64,000 nucleotides of DNA from an uncultured Mediterraneibacter sp. (lineage in GTDB: Bacteria; Bacillota; Clostridia; Lachnospirales; Lachnospiraceae): NCBI GenBank assembly GCA_944381495.1, contig CALWLJ010000006.1:123629-187628 (forward strand). The letters are read 5' to 3'. The notes under the pieces were generated by a model. The model was not told the DNA's origin. It saw only the letters and a program-made list of their open reading frames with translations, and ran no database searches. The position numbers were made by a program, and so were the translations under genes. Within the stretch, counting starts at the first letter, position 1; every line of letters begins with the position of its first letter. Of the stretch, positions 19,737 to 27,812 are shown in pieces.

Positions 19737-20507
19737 TCATCCTTTCCGGTTCTTCCTGTAGATAATAGCCAGGCCCTTCAAAAGCAGATTATCATCCAGT
19801 ATAATCTTTCTTCTGCAGTATGGCACAATCTTAGCTGCCAGTCCACCGGTAGCCACTACGGTTACCTTTCCGCCAAGCTCTGCTTCCAGACGGTCGATGA
19901 TCCCGTCGATGGCAGCAGCGCTGCTGTAGATAATGCCGCTCTTCATGCACTCCACCGTATTCTTGCCTATGATATGCTCCGGCGCCTCCAGACTGATGCC
20001 TCCCAGCTGAGAAGCATGGGCGGTCAACGAGTCCAGGGAAACTCCCACTCCTGGATAGATCATTCCACCCACATAATTTTTGTTCCTGTCAATAACACAG
20101 ACTGTATTGGCTGTCCCCAGGTCAAATATCAGCAGAGGGACCGGATACTCTGCAATCCCTGCCACTGAATCCACCACCAGGTCACTCCCCAGCTGCGCCG
20201 GATTGTCAATTCGGATATTCAGTCCGGTTTTAATACCCGCTCCCACTACGAGTACTTCTTTTTTCAGGATCTTCTCTACTGCAAGTTTTACGATCGTAGT
20301 GATCTGCGGGACAACTGATGAAATAATGCCGCCCTGCAGATCTTCTTTTTTTATATGATAGATATCCAGAACATTTTTAATATCGATCGCATACTCCAGT
20401 TCTGTTTTGGTCCTGACTGTAGAGAGTCTTTCCACAAACACGCATTCCGTTCCGTCAATACATCCTGTGACAATATTTGTATTTCCAATATCAATAGCCA
20501 AAATCAT
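19737..20507 (-). CDS. coaX: Type III pantothenate kinase
   Basis: Phosphorylates pantothenate, the first step of coenzyme A synthesis. About 256 aa. The N-terminal phosphate loop is DIGNTN, with the family motifs GSDLVVD and DLGTANT also present. Its start lies 17 nt inside the upstream S-component gene, so the two are translationally coupled. With coaBC in the same operon, this is a CoA supply cluster. Confidence 0.95.
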   Translation of the reverse strand: MILAIDIGNTNIVTGCIDGTECVFVERLSTVRTKTELEYAIDIKNVLDIYHIKKEDLQGGIISSVVPQITTIVKLAVEKILKKEVLVVGAGIKTGLNIRIDNPAQLGSDLVVDSVAGIAEYPVPLLIFDLGTANTVCVIDRNKNYVGGMIYPGVGVSLDSLTAHASQLGGISLEAPEHIIGKNTVECMKSGIIYSSAAAIDGIIDRLEAELGGKVTVVATGGLAAKIVPYCRRKIILDDNLLLKGLAIIYRKNRKG

Positions 20508-21243
20508 TTCTGATTCCCAACCTCATCCTTACATTTTTTCTGAGCAGTACTTTTCCGATGCAGAGAGTAAGAATGCCTGCCACAATGGCCTCGGGAATAC
20601 CGTTGATACCGATGATTGAAAGGATAAAAGTATACACTGCGGAAACAGCCACTTCATTGGCCGCTGCGTAACTCTCCCTGAAAAATACGAAAATCAGATT
20701 CATCACCAGCAGAGTATTTACAAGCGCTCCTGATACACCTGCCAGAATCAGCCCTATATTGGACACACCATCCTTTTTCTTACTGATCCACATAGCCAGC
20801 TTATAAACATAAAATGGAACCACTCCTACCAGTGTCCTCGGGACAAAACAGATGATCAGACTGCCAATGCTGCTCACCCAGTTTCCTCCGTCTCCTATCG
20901 AATAGAACGGAGTAAAAACAAACGATGTCGGCGTCGGATTCATGGTGTTATTGATAAAACTGGTCAGACCGAAAAGAAAACCAAGCGCTGCTCCTTTCTT
21001 CGGTCCCAGCAGCAGTGAAGCGACAATAACGGGAATGTGTATGATCGTTGCCCGTGTAAATCCAAGCGGGATGTATCCGAGAAAGGGGGTAAACGCCATA
21101 ATACATATGATCGCTCCAAATATCGCCACCTGGACCATACCCATCGTACTAATCCTGCTGTTGCTCTGTTTCCTGCTTCCTGCCTGCACATTTTCTGTGT
21201 ATGTGCCCTCTGCATACTTACTTTCTGTATTTAATTCTTTCAT
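20491..21243 (-). CDS. ECF transporter S component, probable pantothenate importer
   Basis: About 250 aa with 5-6 hydrophobic helices after a polar N-terminus of about 35 residues. It has the folding pattern of substrate-binding S components of energy-coupling factor transporters (GMVQVAIFGAIICIMAFTP, then FTRATIIHIPVIVASLLLGPKKGAALGFLFG). Start 21243 follows AAGGAGG; a longer frame to 21294 is unsupported. Pantothenate is inferred as substrate only because the gene lies between coaBC and coaX. The shared ECF energising module is not in this window. Confidence 0.85.
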   Translation of the reverse strand: MKELNTESKYAEGTYTENVQAGSRKQSNSRISTMGMVQVAIFGAIICIMAFTPFLGYIPLGFTRATIIHIPVIVASLLLGPKKGAALGFLFGLTSFINNTMNPTPTSFVFTPFYSIGDGGNWVSSIGSLIICFVPRTLVGVVPFYVYKLAMWISKKKDGVSNIGLILAGVSGALVNTLLVMNLIFVFFRESYAAANEVAVSAVYTFILSIIGINGIPEAIVAGILTLCIGKVLLRKNVRMRLGIRNDFGY

Positions 21244-21319
21244 AAATGCCTCCTTGGTTATCATTCTCTCTTCGAGATACAATACTGTTGGCACAGCCTG
21301 TTACAATGCTGCTCCTTCT

Positions 21320-22522
21320 CTACATCCCGGCTCTTCTCATTTCCAGGATCTTGTCCAGGATCTTTGCGGCTGCCTCCTCTTTTGTCATCTTTTCGAGTGA
21401 AACTGCCTCATCCTTTGTGATCATAGTGATCACATTCGTGTCTCCGCCAAACCCCGCTCCTTCTACCTTCAGGCTGTTGGCCGCAATCATGTCCAGATTC
21501 TTTTTCTCCAGTTTCCTTCTGGAATTTTCCAGCAGGTTCTCCGTCTCCATGGAGAATCCGCACAGAAACTGGCCGGACTGTCTGTGGCTGCCCAGATAAG
21601 CCAGGATATCATCCGTGCGCTCCATCTCCAGGGTCAGCTCCCCGTCCTGTTTCTTCACCTTTTCGCTGCTTACATCCTTCGGCCTGTAATCAGCCACTGC
21701 CGCCGCCTTGATGATGATATCCTGTCCCGGTGCCCTGCGGGTCACCTCATCAAACATCTCTCTTGCCGTCGTCACCGGAACCACATTTACAAATTCCGGC
21801 CCGGGCAGCGATGTAGGTCCGCTGACCAGCGTGACCTCCGCGCCCCGCCTCATACATACCCGCGCAATGGCGTATCCCATCTTTCCGCTGGAGTGGTTGG
21901 TGATATAGCGAACAGGATCCACCGGTTCCTGTGTAGGTCCTGCTGTTACCAGGACCTTAAGCCCCTTCATATCCTTCTCAAAAGCAATCTCCCGGAGAAT
22001 ATATTCCAACAGGAGCTGGGGTTCCGGCATCTTGCCGGCTCCGGTATCTCCGCAGGCAAGATATCCTACCGCCGGAGTGATCACCTCATATCCATACTTT
22101 TCCAGAATCTTCAGATTATCCTGGACAATGGGATTCTCATACATATTGGTGTTCATAGCTGGTGCAATCAATTTCCGGCATCTGCACGCCATAACCGTAG
22201 TCGTCAGCATATCATCTGCAATACCATGAGCGATCTTTCCGATCACGTTTGCGCTGGCAGGTGCGATCATCACTACATCTGCCTGCTTTGCCAGTGACAC
22301 ATGCTCCACACTGAATTCAAAATTCCGGTCAAATGTGTCTACAAGACACTTGTTGCCTGTCAGTGTCTCAAAGGTAATAGGATTGATGAAGTTAACTGCA
22401 TTTTTCGTCATCAGCACATGCACATTGGCATGTAGCTTCTTCAGCGCGCTGGCAAGATAAGCTATCTTATATGCGGCGATACTCCCGGTTACACCCAGAA
22501 GGACTGTCTTTCCTTTCAGCAT
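21320..22522 (-). CDS. coaBC: Bifunctional phosphopantothenoylcysteine synthetase/decarboxylase
   Basis: Joins cysteine to 4'-phosphopantothenate and decarboxylates the product. About 400 aa, normal for the fused enzyme. The CoaC flavoprotein half is N-terminal (GVTGSIAAYK, then the PAMNTNMYENP substrate motif and ACGDTGAGKM). The CoaB half follows (VLVTAGPTQEPVDPVRYITNHSSGKMGYA). First gene of the coaBC-S component-coaX operon. Confidence 0.96.
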   Translation of the reverse strand: MLKGKTVLLGVTGSIAAYKIAYLASALKKLHANVHVLMTKNAVNFINPITFETLTGNKCLVDTFDRNFEFSVEHVSLAKQADVVMIAPASANVIGKIAHGIADDMLTTTVMACRCRKLIAPAMNTNMYENPIVQDNLKILEKYGYEVITPAVGYLACGDTGAGKMPEPQLLLEYILREIAFEKDMKGLKVLVTAGPTQEPVDPVRYITNHSSGKMGYAIARVCMRRGAEVTLVSGPTSLPGPEFVNVVPVTTAREMFDEVTRRAPGQDIIIKAAAVADYRPKDVSSEKVKKQDGELTLEMERTDDILAYLGSHRQSGQFLCGFSMETENLLENSRRKLEKKNLDMIAANSLKVEGAGFGGDTNVITMITKDEAVSLEKMTKEEAAAKILDKILEMRRAGM

Positions 22523-22619
22523 AAAATGCCCCCTTTCTTTCTATATTACAGAACCCGTTCCCCCGGATACGCGGCCGGATTCTGTTTCCGCTTCATTATA
22601 TGGCAATCATGAGGAAAAA

Positions 22620-23831
22620 TCAATTGGTATCTCTGTTACGCCGTGTGCTGGCAGCAAGCAGGACGATCAGAATGACCGGGAAGAGAATGGCTGCGGCCAG
22701 ACCGGCTTTCAGGCCATACTCCGGTAGATGTTCTGATACGAAGCTGACCAGGCCGGGGCCTGAGGCACATCCCACATCTCCTGCCAGGGCAAAGCATGCG
22801 AACATCAGAGTTCCGCCGCCGGGACATCTTTTTACGGCCAGACTAAATGTTCCCGGCCACATGATGCCTACGGACAGTCCGCAAAGTCCGCAGCCCGCAA
22901 GGGCAAGCAGCGGATCACGCATCAGGACGGCCAGCAGGTAGCTTATGATGCAGAGTACTCCGCTTCCCAGCATGAACTTCTGAAGATTCATCTTCTCTCC
23001 GAATTTGCCATAAAATGCTCTGGAACTTCCCATCAGCACTGCAAACAGGCAGGGGCCCAGAAGATCTCCCAGCGTTTTGGATACGCCCAGCCCCTCCTCC
23101 GCAAACATGGATGCCCACTGAGACATTCCCTGCTCTGAGGCCCCGGCGCAGATCATCAGCCCTATGAACACCCAGAATATTCCTGACTTCAGAAGCTGCA
23201 CCGCCGGTGTGCGTCCGCTCTCCTCCACCAGCATACGGATCGGAACCCGGGTAAACATAAGGAAGTTGCCAATAGGAACTATGCTCCACAGGATGGGGAG
23301 CAAGTACCAGCGATCCATCCCCAGGATACGGAACCCGGCTGTGGAAAGCAGCACCACCGCCACATGTCCCCAGCAATAGAAGGAATGCAGAAGACTCATT
23401 GCTGCATCCTTGGCATTGGAAGACGGTGCAGCTTCCACAATAGGACTGATCAGCACTTCGATCAGTCCTCCGCCCACAGCCCCCAGGATCATGGCAATGA
23501 CCAGCCCTGCATAGGCATTATCCATTACAAAAGGCAGTGTTCCCATACAGATCAGTCCGGCAGCGCTGCAGGCATGGGCTGCAAGGACACATGCCCGGTA
23601 GCCAATACGGTCCGCATATCGTGCCGCCGCCATGTCTGTCAGCATCTGAACGCCAAAATTCACCGTGATAAGCAAGCCGATTCTTTCTAATGATATACCA
23701 AACTCTCTCTGAAAAGTCAGGAATAAAAGCGGTGCCAGATTATTGATGATTGCCTGCACCACATATCCCCCATAACAGGCATAAATCGTATAATTATAGT
23801 TTTCGCTTATTTTTCCTCTCATATTACACAT
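22620..23831 (-). CDS. MFS transporter, probably sugar/metabolite
   Basis: About 403 aa with 12 predicted hydrophobic helices in the major facilitator pattern. The loop between helices 2 and 3 reads AARYADRIGYRA, close to the MFS motif A (GxxxDRxGRR). It most resembles FucP-type sugar permeases and uncharacterised members; no substrate can be named. The gap to coaBC is 97 nt with no clear terminator, so read-through into coaBC is possible. Confidence 0.85.
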   Translation of the reverse strand: MCNMRGKISENYNYTIYACYGGYVVQAIINNLAPLLFLTFQREFGISLERIGLLITVNFGVQMLTDMAAARYADRIGYRACVLAAHACSAAGLICMGTLPFVMDNAYAGLVIAMILGAVGGGLIEVLISPIVEAAPSSNAKDAAMSLLHSFYCWGHVAVVLLSTAGFRILGMDRWYLLPILWSIVPIGNFLMFTRVPIRMLVEESGRTPAVQLLKSGIFWVFIGLMICAGASEQGMSQWASMFAEEGLGVSKTLGDLLGPCLFAVLMGSSRAFYGKFGEKMNLQKFMLGSGVLCIISYLLAVLMRDPLLALAGCGLCGLSVGIMWPGTFSLAVKRCPGGGTLMFACFALAGDVGCASGPGLVSFVSEHLPEYGLKAGLAAAILFPVILIVLLAASTRRNRDTN

Positions 23832-24011
23832 TCATCTCCACGCTATATTATTACTTCAGGAAGATCTTTTTCCTTTAATACACAATACAGATTATATATG
23901 CTTCATTCTTCTCCGACAATCGCCTTTCAGATTTTTCCTGTATAATTCAGTTCCGATCTGCACATCCTGTATCTGATACCTGGCAACATCCTTTTGAAAG
24001 GAGGACTATAT

Positions 24012-24443
24012 ATGAACGAACAGACGAGAAAACTACTGGAAGAATGCTGCTCCGGATGTAAAATGGCTGTCAATTCATTTGAACAGATAAAGGAATTCGT
24101 CAAAGATGATCCACTGACAAAACTGATCGATACCTATACGGAAAAACACCGTCAGATGGAAAAAGAAGCTGTGACGCTTCTCCAGGATTCAGGAAATGAC
24201 GAGAAATCCCCGGGAGCCATGGCGAGCACTTTCGCCTGGGTCACCACAGAAATGAAACTTACCATGAACAGCAGCAATACTCAGATTGCCAAGCTGCTGA
24301 TCGACGGATGCAGCATGGGGATCAAGACTCTGGGTGAGAAGTCCAACGAACTGACAGAGGCAGACAAAAAGGCTTCTGATCTGGCTCAGAGGATCATCCG
24401 CACAGAAGAGGACCTGATGAAAAAGCTGAGAGATTTTCTGTAA
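24012..24443 (+). CDS. Hypothetical helical protein
   Basis: About 143 aa and almost wholly alpha-helical, in the style of a four-helix bundle. There is no signal peptide or membrane segment. EKHRQMEKEA in the second helix recalls ferritin-like metal sites, but the full ligand set is not evident. Start 24012 follows AAAGGAGG; an upstream in-frame ATG at 23994 overlaps that site. Family not recognised. Confidence 0.72.
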   Translation: MNEQTRKLLEECCSGCKMAVNSFEQIKEFVKDDPLTKLIDTYTEKHRQMEKEAVTLLQDSGNDEKSPGAMASTFAWVTTEMKLTMNSSNTQIAKLLIDGCSMGIKTLGEKSNELTEADKKASDLAQRIIRTEEDLMKKLRDFL

Positions 24444-24512
24444 TGTCAGACTCGTTCCAGGGTTCCGGTTCGGATTCCACGCCACATCCAGCTGGTATCT
24501 CCGCGGAAATAG

Positions 24513-24550
24513 AAAAAGTCCTGCCGCGGCATGCCGTGCAGGACTTTTTT
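24513..24550. terminator. Bidirectional terminator
   Basis: AAAAAGTCCTGC (24513-24524) pairs with GCAGGACTTTTT (24538-24549), with A/T runs on both sides. It lies between two convergent genes and serves both. Confidence 0.88.
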
Positions 24551-24559
24551 CTCTGTGTT

Positions 24560-26047
24560 CTATTTTTCTTTGTCTTTCTTGTTTGCTTTCATACGTGCGC
24601 GCATTCTTCCGTACCAGAGGATTGCAGCAACATAAGCTATTGCAAGAACTACTCCGAGTACATAAGCAACAGGCCACGGTACGTTGAAGCCGATCTTTGC
24701 ATTGATGATATAAGTCATCGTTACGAATGTGTACCATGCGCCCGGGATCAGAGGCATCCAAACATATTTGCCTCTGCCTGTCTCAAACATCCATACTGAG
24801 ATAGCAAGGAATGCGAACAGAGACAGTGTCTGGTTGGACCATGCGAAATATCTCCACAGAATGTTGAATCCGTTTGCATTCAGTTTTGCGAATACAAGGA
24901 TCACAAGTACCAGTGCGAAGATGATCGCTGCAAGGCCGAGACGTTTTCTTGTCTTGGTCTGATCCAGATGGAAGGCATCTGCAATTGTCATACGAAGTGC
25001 ACGGAGCGCTGTATCTCCTGATGTAATAGGAAGTACAATAACACCTGCAATAGCGATAACGCCGCCTACCGGTCCCAGGATATTCTTGCAGACAACACCG
25101 ATCGTTTCAGTTGCCAGAGAAGCATCTGCAGCCTGCAGCCCCAGGTTGTAAACGCCCATAGCGCCTGCTGCCCATACCATAGCGATGAATCCTTCCAGAA
25201 CCATCATGTTATAGAATGTTGTGCGGCCTTCCTTCTCGCTCTTCATCGTACGGGAAATAATTGCCGTCTGTGTGGAGTGGAAACCAGAAAGAATACCACA
25301 CGCTACTGTGATGAAGAAGATCGGAATAAAGTGGTTCGCACTGAAGTAGTCGCCGTATGCTACAAGGCCTCCGTTCCAGTCATCCCAGATCTCTGTCAGC
25401 GGGTATCCCTGAACAAAAAGTCCGATGAACACGCCTACTGCCGAGAACAGAAGGATTGCGCCGAAAACCGGATAGATCCGTCCGATAATCTTGTCAATAG
25501 GAAATACAGTAGCGATCAGGTAATATGCAAAGATCACACCGTAGATCACCCATGTAGATACAGAAGTTGCCTTTCCGTCAAATCCGAATACCTGTGTCGC
25601 TGCAATATCTCCAGGTGTATAGATAAATACCGCACCTACAAGGAGAAGCAGCAGACTGCAGAAAATCTGATAGAATGTATAGATTCCCTTGTTGCTGTAC
25701 TTGCGGATCATATCCGGCATCTGTGTTCCGCCGTCACGCAGGCAGATCATACCGGAGAAATAGTCGTGCATCGCACCGCCGATGATATTTCCGATCGGAA
25801 TGGTGATGAATGCGATGGGTCCGAACAGGATACCCTGGATAGGTCCAAGGATCGGGCCTGTTCCTGCAATGTTCAGCAGGTTGATCAGACTGTTCTTCCA
25901 TTTTTTCATAGGTACATAGTCAACGCCGTCCTGTTTGGTATATGCAGGAGTCTTCCTGTCATCAGGGCCGAATACATGCTCACAGAACTTGCCATAGAGC
26001 GCAGCCCCGCCAATAAGGATGACAAGACCGATAATAAATGTAATCAT
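24560..26047 (-). CDS. CstA-family carbon starvation transporter
   Basis: About 495 aa, highly hydrophobic, with the CstA signatures NIAGTGPILGPIQGILFGP and SGFHSTQTAIISRTMKSEKEGRTTFYNMM. It is shorter than E. coli CstA (about 700 aa) and matches the compact Clostridia branch. Family members carry peptides or pyruvate; the substrate cannot be resolved here. AAAGGAGGG precedes the start. It is divergent from the exonuclease gene across a 278-bp AT-rich gap. Confidence 0.9.
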   Translation of the reverse strand: MITFIIGLVILIGGAALYGKFCEHVFGPDDRKTPAYTKQDGVDYVPMKKWKNSLINLLNIAGTGPILGPIQGILFGPIAFITIPIGNIIGGAMHDYFSGMICLRDGGTQMPDMIRKYSNKGIYTFYQIFCSLLLLLVGAVFIYTPGDIAATQVFGFDGKATSVSTWVIYGVIFAYYLIATVFPIDKIIGRIYPVFGAILLFSAVGVFIGLFVQGYPLTEIWDDWNGGLVAYGDYFSANHFIPIFFITVACGILSGFHSTQTAIISRTMKSEKEGRTTFYNMMVLEGFIAMVWAAGAMGVYNLGLQAADASLATETIGVVCKNILGPVGGVIAIAGVIVLPITSGDTALRALRMTIADAFHLDQTKTRKRLGLAAIIFALVLVILVFAKLNANGFNILWRYFAWSNQTLSLFAFLAISVWMFETGRGKYVWMPLIPGAWYTFVTMTYIINAKIGFNVPWPVAYVLGVVLAIAYVAAILWYGRMRARMKANKKDKEK

Positions 26048-26202
26048 AAAATTTACCCTCCTTTTCCCTTAAAGGAAATACTTTAACACGGTAAATTAGT
26101 ATAGCAGTATAATTGTAAAATGTAAATGATATTATTTATAATATTTTTATATTTTTTATACTTTTATCATAAATGTAACATTAAAATCTCTCCAAAGGTT
26201 CT

Positions 26203-26222
26203 TTTTTTCCTGTCACTTTTCT
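26203..26222. repeat. Degenerate copy of the GTGACAGG terminator-loop repeat
   Basis: On the minus strand the core reads AAAAGTGACAGGAAAAAAAG, sharing AAAAGTGACAGG with the repeats at 1057-1084 and 31601-31628. The second arm (ACTTTTT) is lost. It lies in the gap between cstA and the exonuclease gene. Confidence 0.35.
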
Positions 26223-26325
26223 CCAAAATATTATATACTGTCATTATGCATAATACAGATTATTCTCGCATTCAAAATCTGAAGATATATTTTTGACAAA
26301 AGCCCAATACACGGAGGGAAAAAAT

Positions 26326-27021
26326 ATGCTTAGATCCTACATTGCATTCGACGTGGAGACCACCGGACTGAATCCCCTGGAAAATGAAATCATCGAGATT
26401 GGAGCCCTGAAGGTACGGGATGGAAAAGTCGCTGAAAGATTTATGGAATTCATACATCCACAGGAGCCCATCTCACCGTCCATTACAGATTTGACAGGTA
26501 TCACTAATGAAATGGTTGCCGAAGCCCGTCCCCGCAAGGCCGTAGTCTCGAACTTCCTGGACTTCTGTGAAGATGACGTTCTTGTAGGCCACAACGTTAC
26601 CTTTGACTACAGCTTTATGAAATCCAGTGCTGTCAGAGACGGAATGGATTTTGAAAAAATGGGGATTGATACTTTGAAAATAGCAAAGAAAGTACATAAA
26701 GACCTGGATTCCAAGAGCCTGGGACGGCTGTGTGAATATTATCATATCGAAAACCGTTCCGCCCATCGGGCTTACCACGACGCTCTCGCAACAGCCAAGC
26801 TTTATCAGACTCTGGCTCATTACTTTGAAGCAGAGGATCCAAGGCTCTTCCAACCATTTCAGCTGACCTATAAGATCAGAAAACCGCAGCCGGCCACCCC
26901 CAAACAGATTTCTTTTCTTACCAGCCTGATTCGCAAAAAAGGAGTCATCATCGAATGGGATCCGGCGACAATCAGCAGGAGCGAGGCTTCAAGGCTGATC
27001 GACGGACTGCTGAAGGGGTAA
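26326..27021 (+). CDS. DnaQ-like 3'-5' exonuclease
   Basis: About 231 aa. The DEDDh exonuclease core is complete: FDVETTG (Asp, Glu), GHNVTFDYSF (Asp) and HRAYHDALATA (His, Asp). It resembles the exonuclease domain of PolC or the DNA polymerase III epsilon chain, acting alone. A short C-terminal tail (TPKQISFLTSLIRKKG) looks like a small DNA-binding module also found in other epsilon-like proteins. GGAGG precedes the start at 26326; an in-frame ATG at 26293 is unlikely. Confidence 0.92.
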   Translation: MLRSYIAFDVETTGLNPLENEIIEIGALKVRDGKVAERFMEFIHPQEPISPSITDLTGITNEMVAEARPRKAVVSNFLDFCEDDVLVGHNVTFDYSFMKSSAVRDGMDFEKMGIDTLKIAKKVHKDLDSKSLGRLCEYYHIENRSAHRAYHDALATAKLYQTLAHYFEAEDPRLFQPFQLTYKIRKPQPATPKQISFLTSLIRKKGVIIEWDPATISRSEASRLIDGLLKG

Positions 27022-27081
27022 GATCACTGCAAATGTATTCTTGCTTCTGCCTTGAAACCGTGTTATACTACTTCACGTTGC

Positions 27082-27180
27082 AAAGCCCGCAAAAATAAGG
27101 TCTACAGGGCTTTCCGGCGGTCACCGCCGTTAAATGTGCCGAGTGTTCGAGACCTTCCACTCGTAAAACAAAACTAAAGG
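27082..27180 (+). promoter_or_regulatory. Structured queT leader, candidate preQ1-type riboswitch
   Basis: Three hairpins precede queT: AAAGCCC/GGGCTTT (27082-27088 with 27107-27113), CGGCGG/CCGCCG (27115-27120 with 27124-27129) and CGAGTG/CACTCG (27140-27145 with 27158-27163). The first loop carries AAGGTCT (27097-27103), exactly complementary to AGACCTT in the third loop (27150-27156), so a long-range pseudoknot is possible. The ribosome binding site AAAGGAG lies 13 nt past the third stem. QueT genes are often under preQ1 riboswitches. The distance from the fold to the ribosome binding site recalls class III, but the consensus could not be checked. Confidence 0.5.
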
Positions 27181-27191
27181 AGATGTAAAAA

Positions 27192-27692
27192 ATGAATTCT
27201 AACGGACAGATACATGTGCTCTTTGTAGCGCAGGCGGCTATGATTGCTGCCATCTATGTCGTGCTGACTGTCATCGGCGCGTCATTCGCTTTCGGCCCCG
27301 TCCAGATCCGCCTCTCAGAGGCTCTGACTATTCTTCCGGTGTTTACGCCTGCCGGTATCCCCGGTGTATTCCTTGGTTGCCTGATCAGCAACATCATTAC
27401 AGGCGCACTGCTGCCGGACGTTATCTTCGGAAGCCTTGCCACACTGATCGGCGCCGTTTTCACATGGATGCTTCGGAATCAGAGCAAATTTCTCGCTCCC
27501 CTTCCGCCCATCATTGCGAACGCTGTAGTCGTGCCCTTTGTGCTGAAATACGCTTATATGGAGCCATTCCCAATCCCGTTTATGATGCTGACTGTGGGAA
27601 TTGGAGAAGTTGTTTCCTGCGGTGTACTGGGACTGATCCTGTATGGAGCTCTGAACAAATACAGGAATATAATTTTCAAAAAAACAGTTTGA
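27192..27692 (+). CDS. queT: QueT-family queuosine precursor transporter
   Basis: About 166 aa, hydrophobic with 5-6 helices. It is an S component of the energy-coupling factor class (AQAAMIAAIYVVLTVIGASFAFGPVQIRLSEALTILP, then the GIPGVFLGCLISNII motif). The family imports preQ0/preQ1 or related queuosine precursors. AAAGGAG precedes the start, and a structured leader suggests ligand control. The gene is a single unit ending in a terminator. Confidence 0.9.
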   Translation: MNSNGQIHVLFVAQAAMIAAIYVVLTVIGASFAFGPVQIRLSEALTILPVFTPAGIPGVFLGCLISNIITGALLPDVIFGSLATLIGAVFTWMLRNQSKFLAPLPPIIANAVVVPFVLKYAYMEPFPIPFMMLTVGIGEVVSCGVLGLILYGALNKYRNIIFKKTV

Positions 27693-27701
27693 TAATAACC
27701 G

Positions 27702-27742
27702 GAAAGGATCCGAAGAGCTGACGTTCTCCGGATCCTTTCTTT
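27702..27742 (+). terminator. Terminator of queT
   Basis: GAAAGGATCCG (27702-27712) pairs with CGGATCCTTTC (27729-27739), followed by TTTT. It lies 10 nt after the queT stop. Confidence 0.85.
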
Positions 27743-27812
27743 TCATTTCATTCTGAAATTTTCAGTTCAATAATATTTTTGCCTTTCCACTGACCGATTT
27801 GTCCAATTCCTG

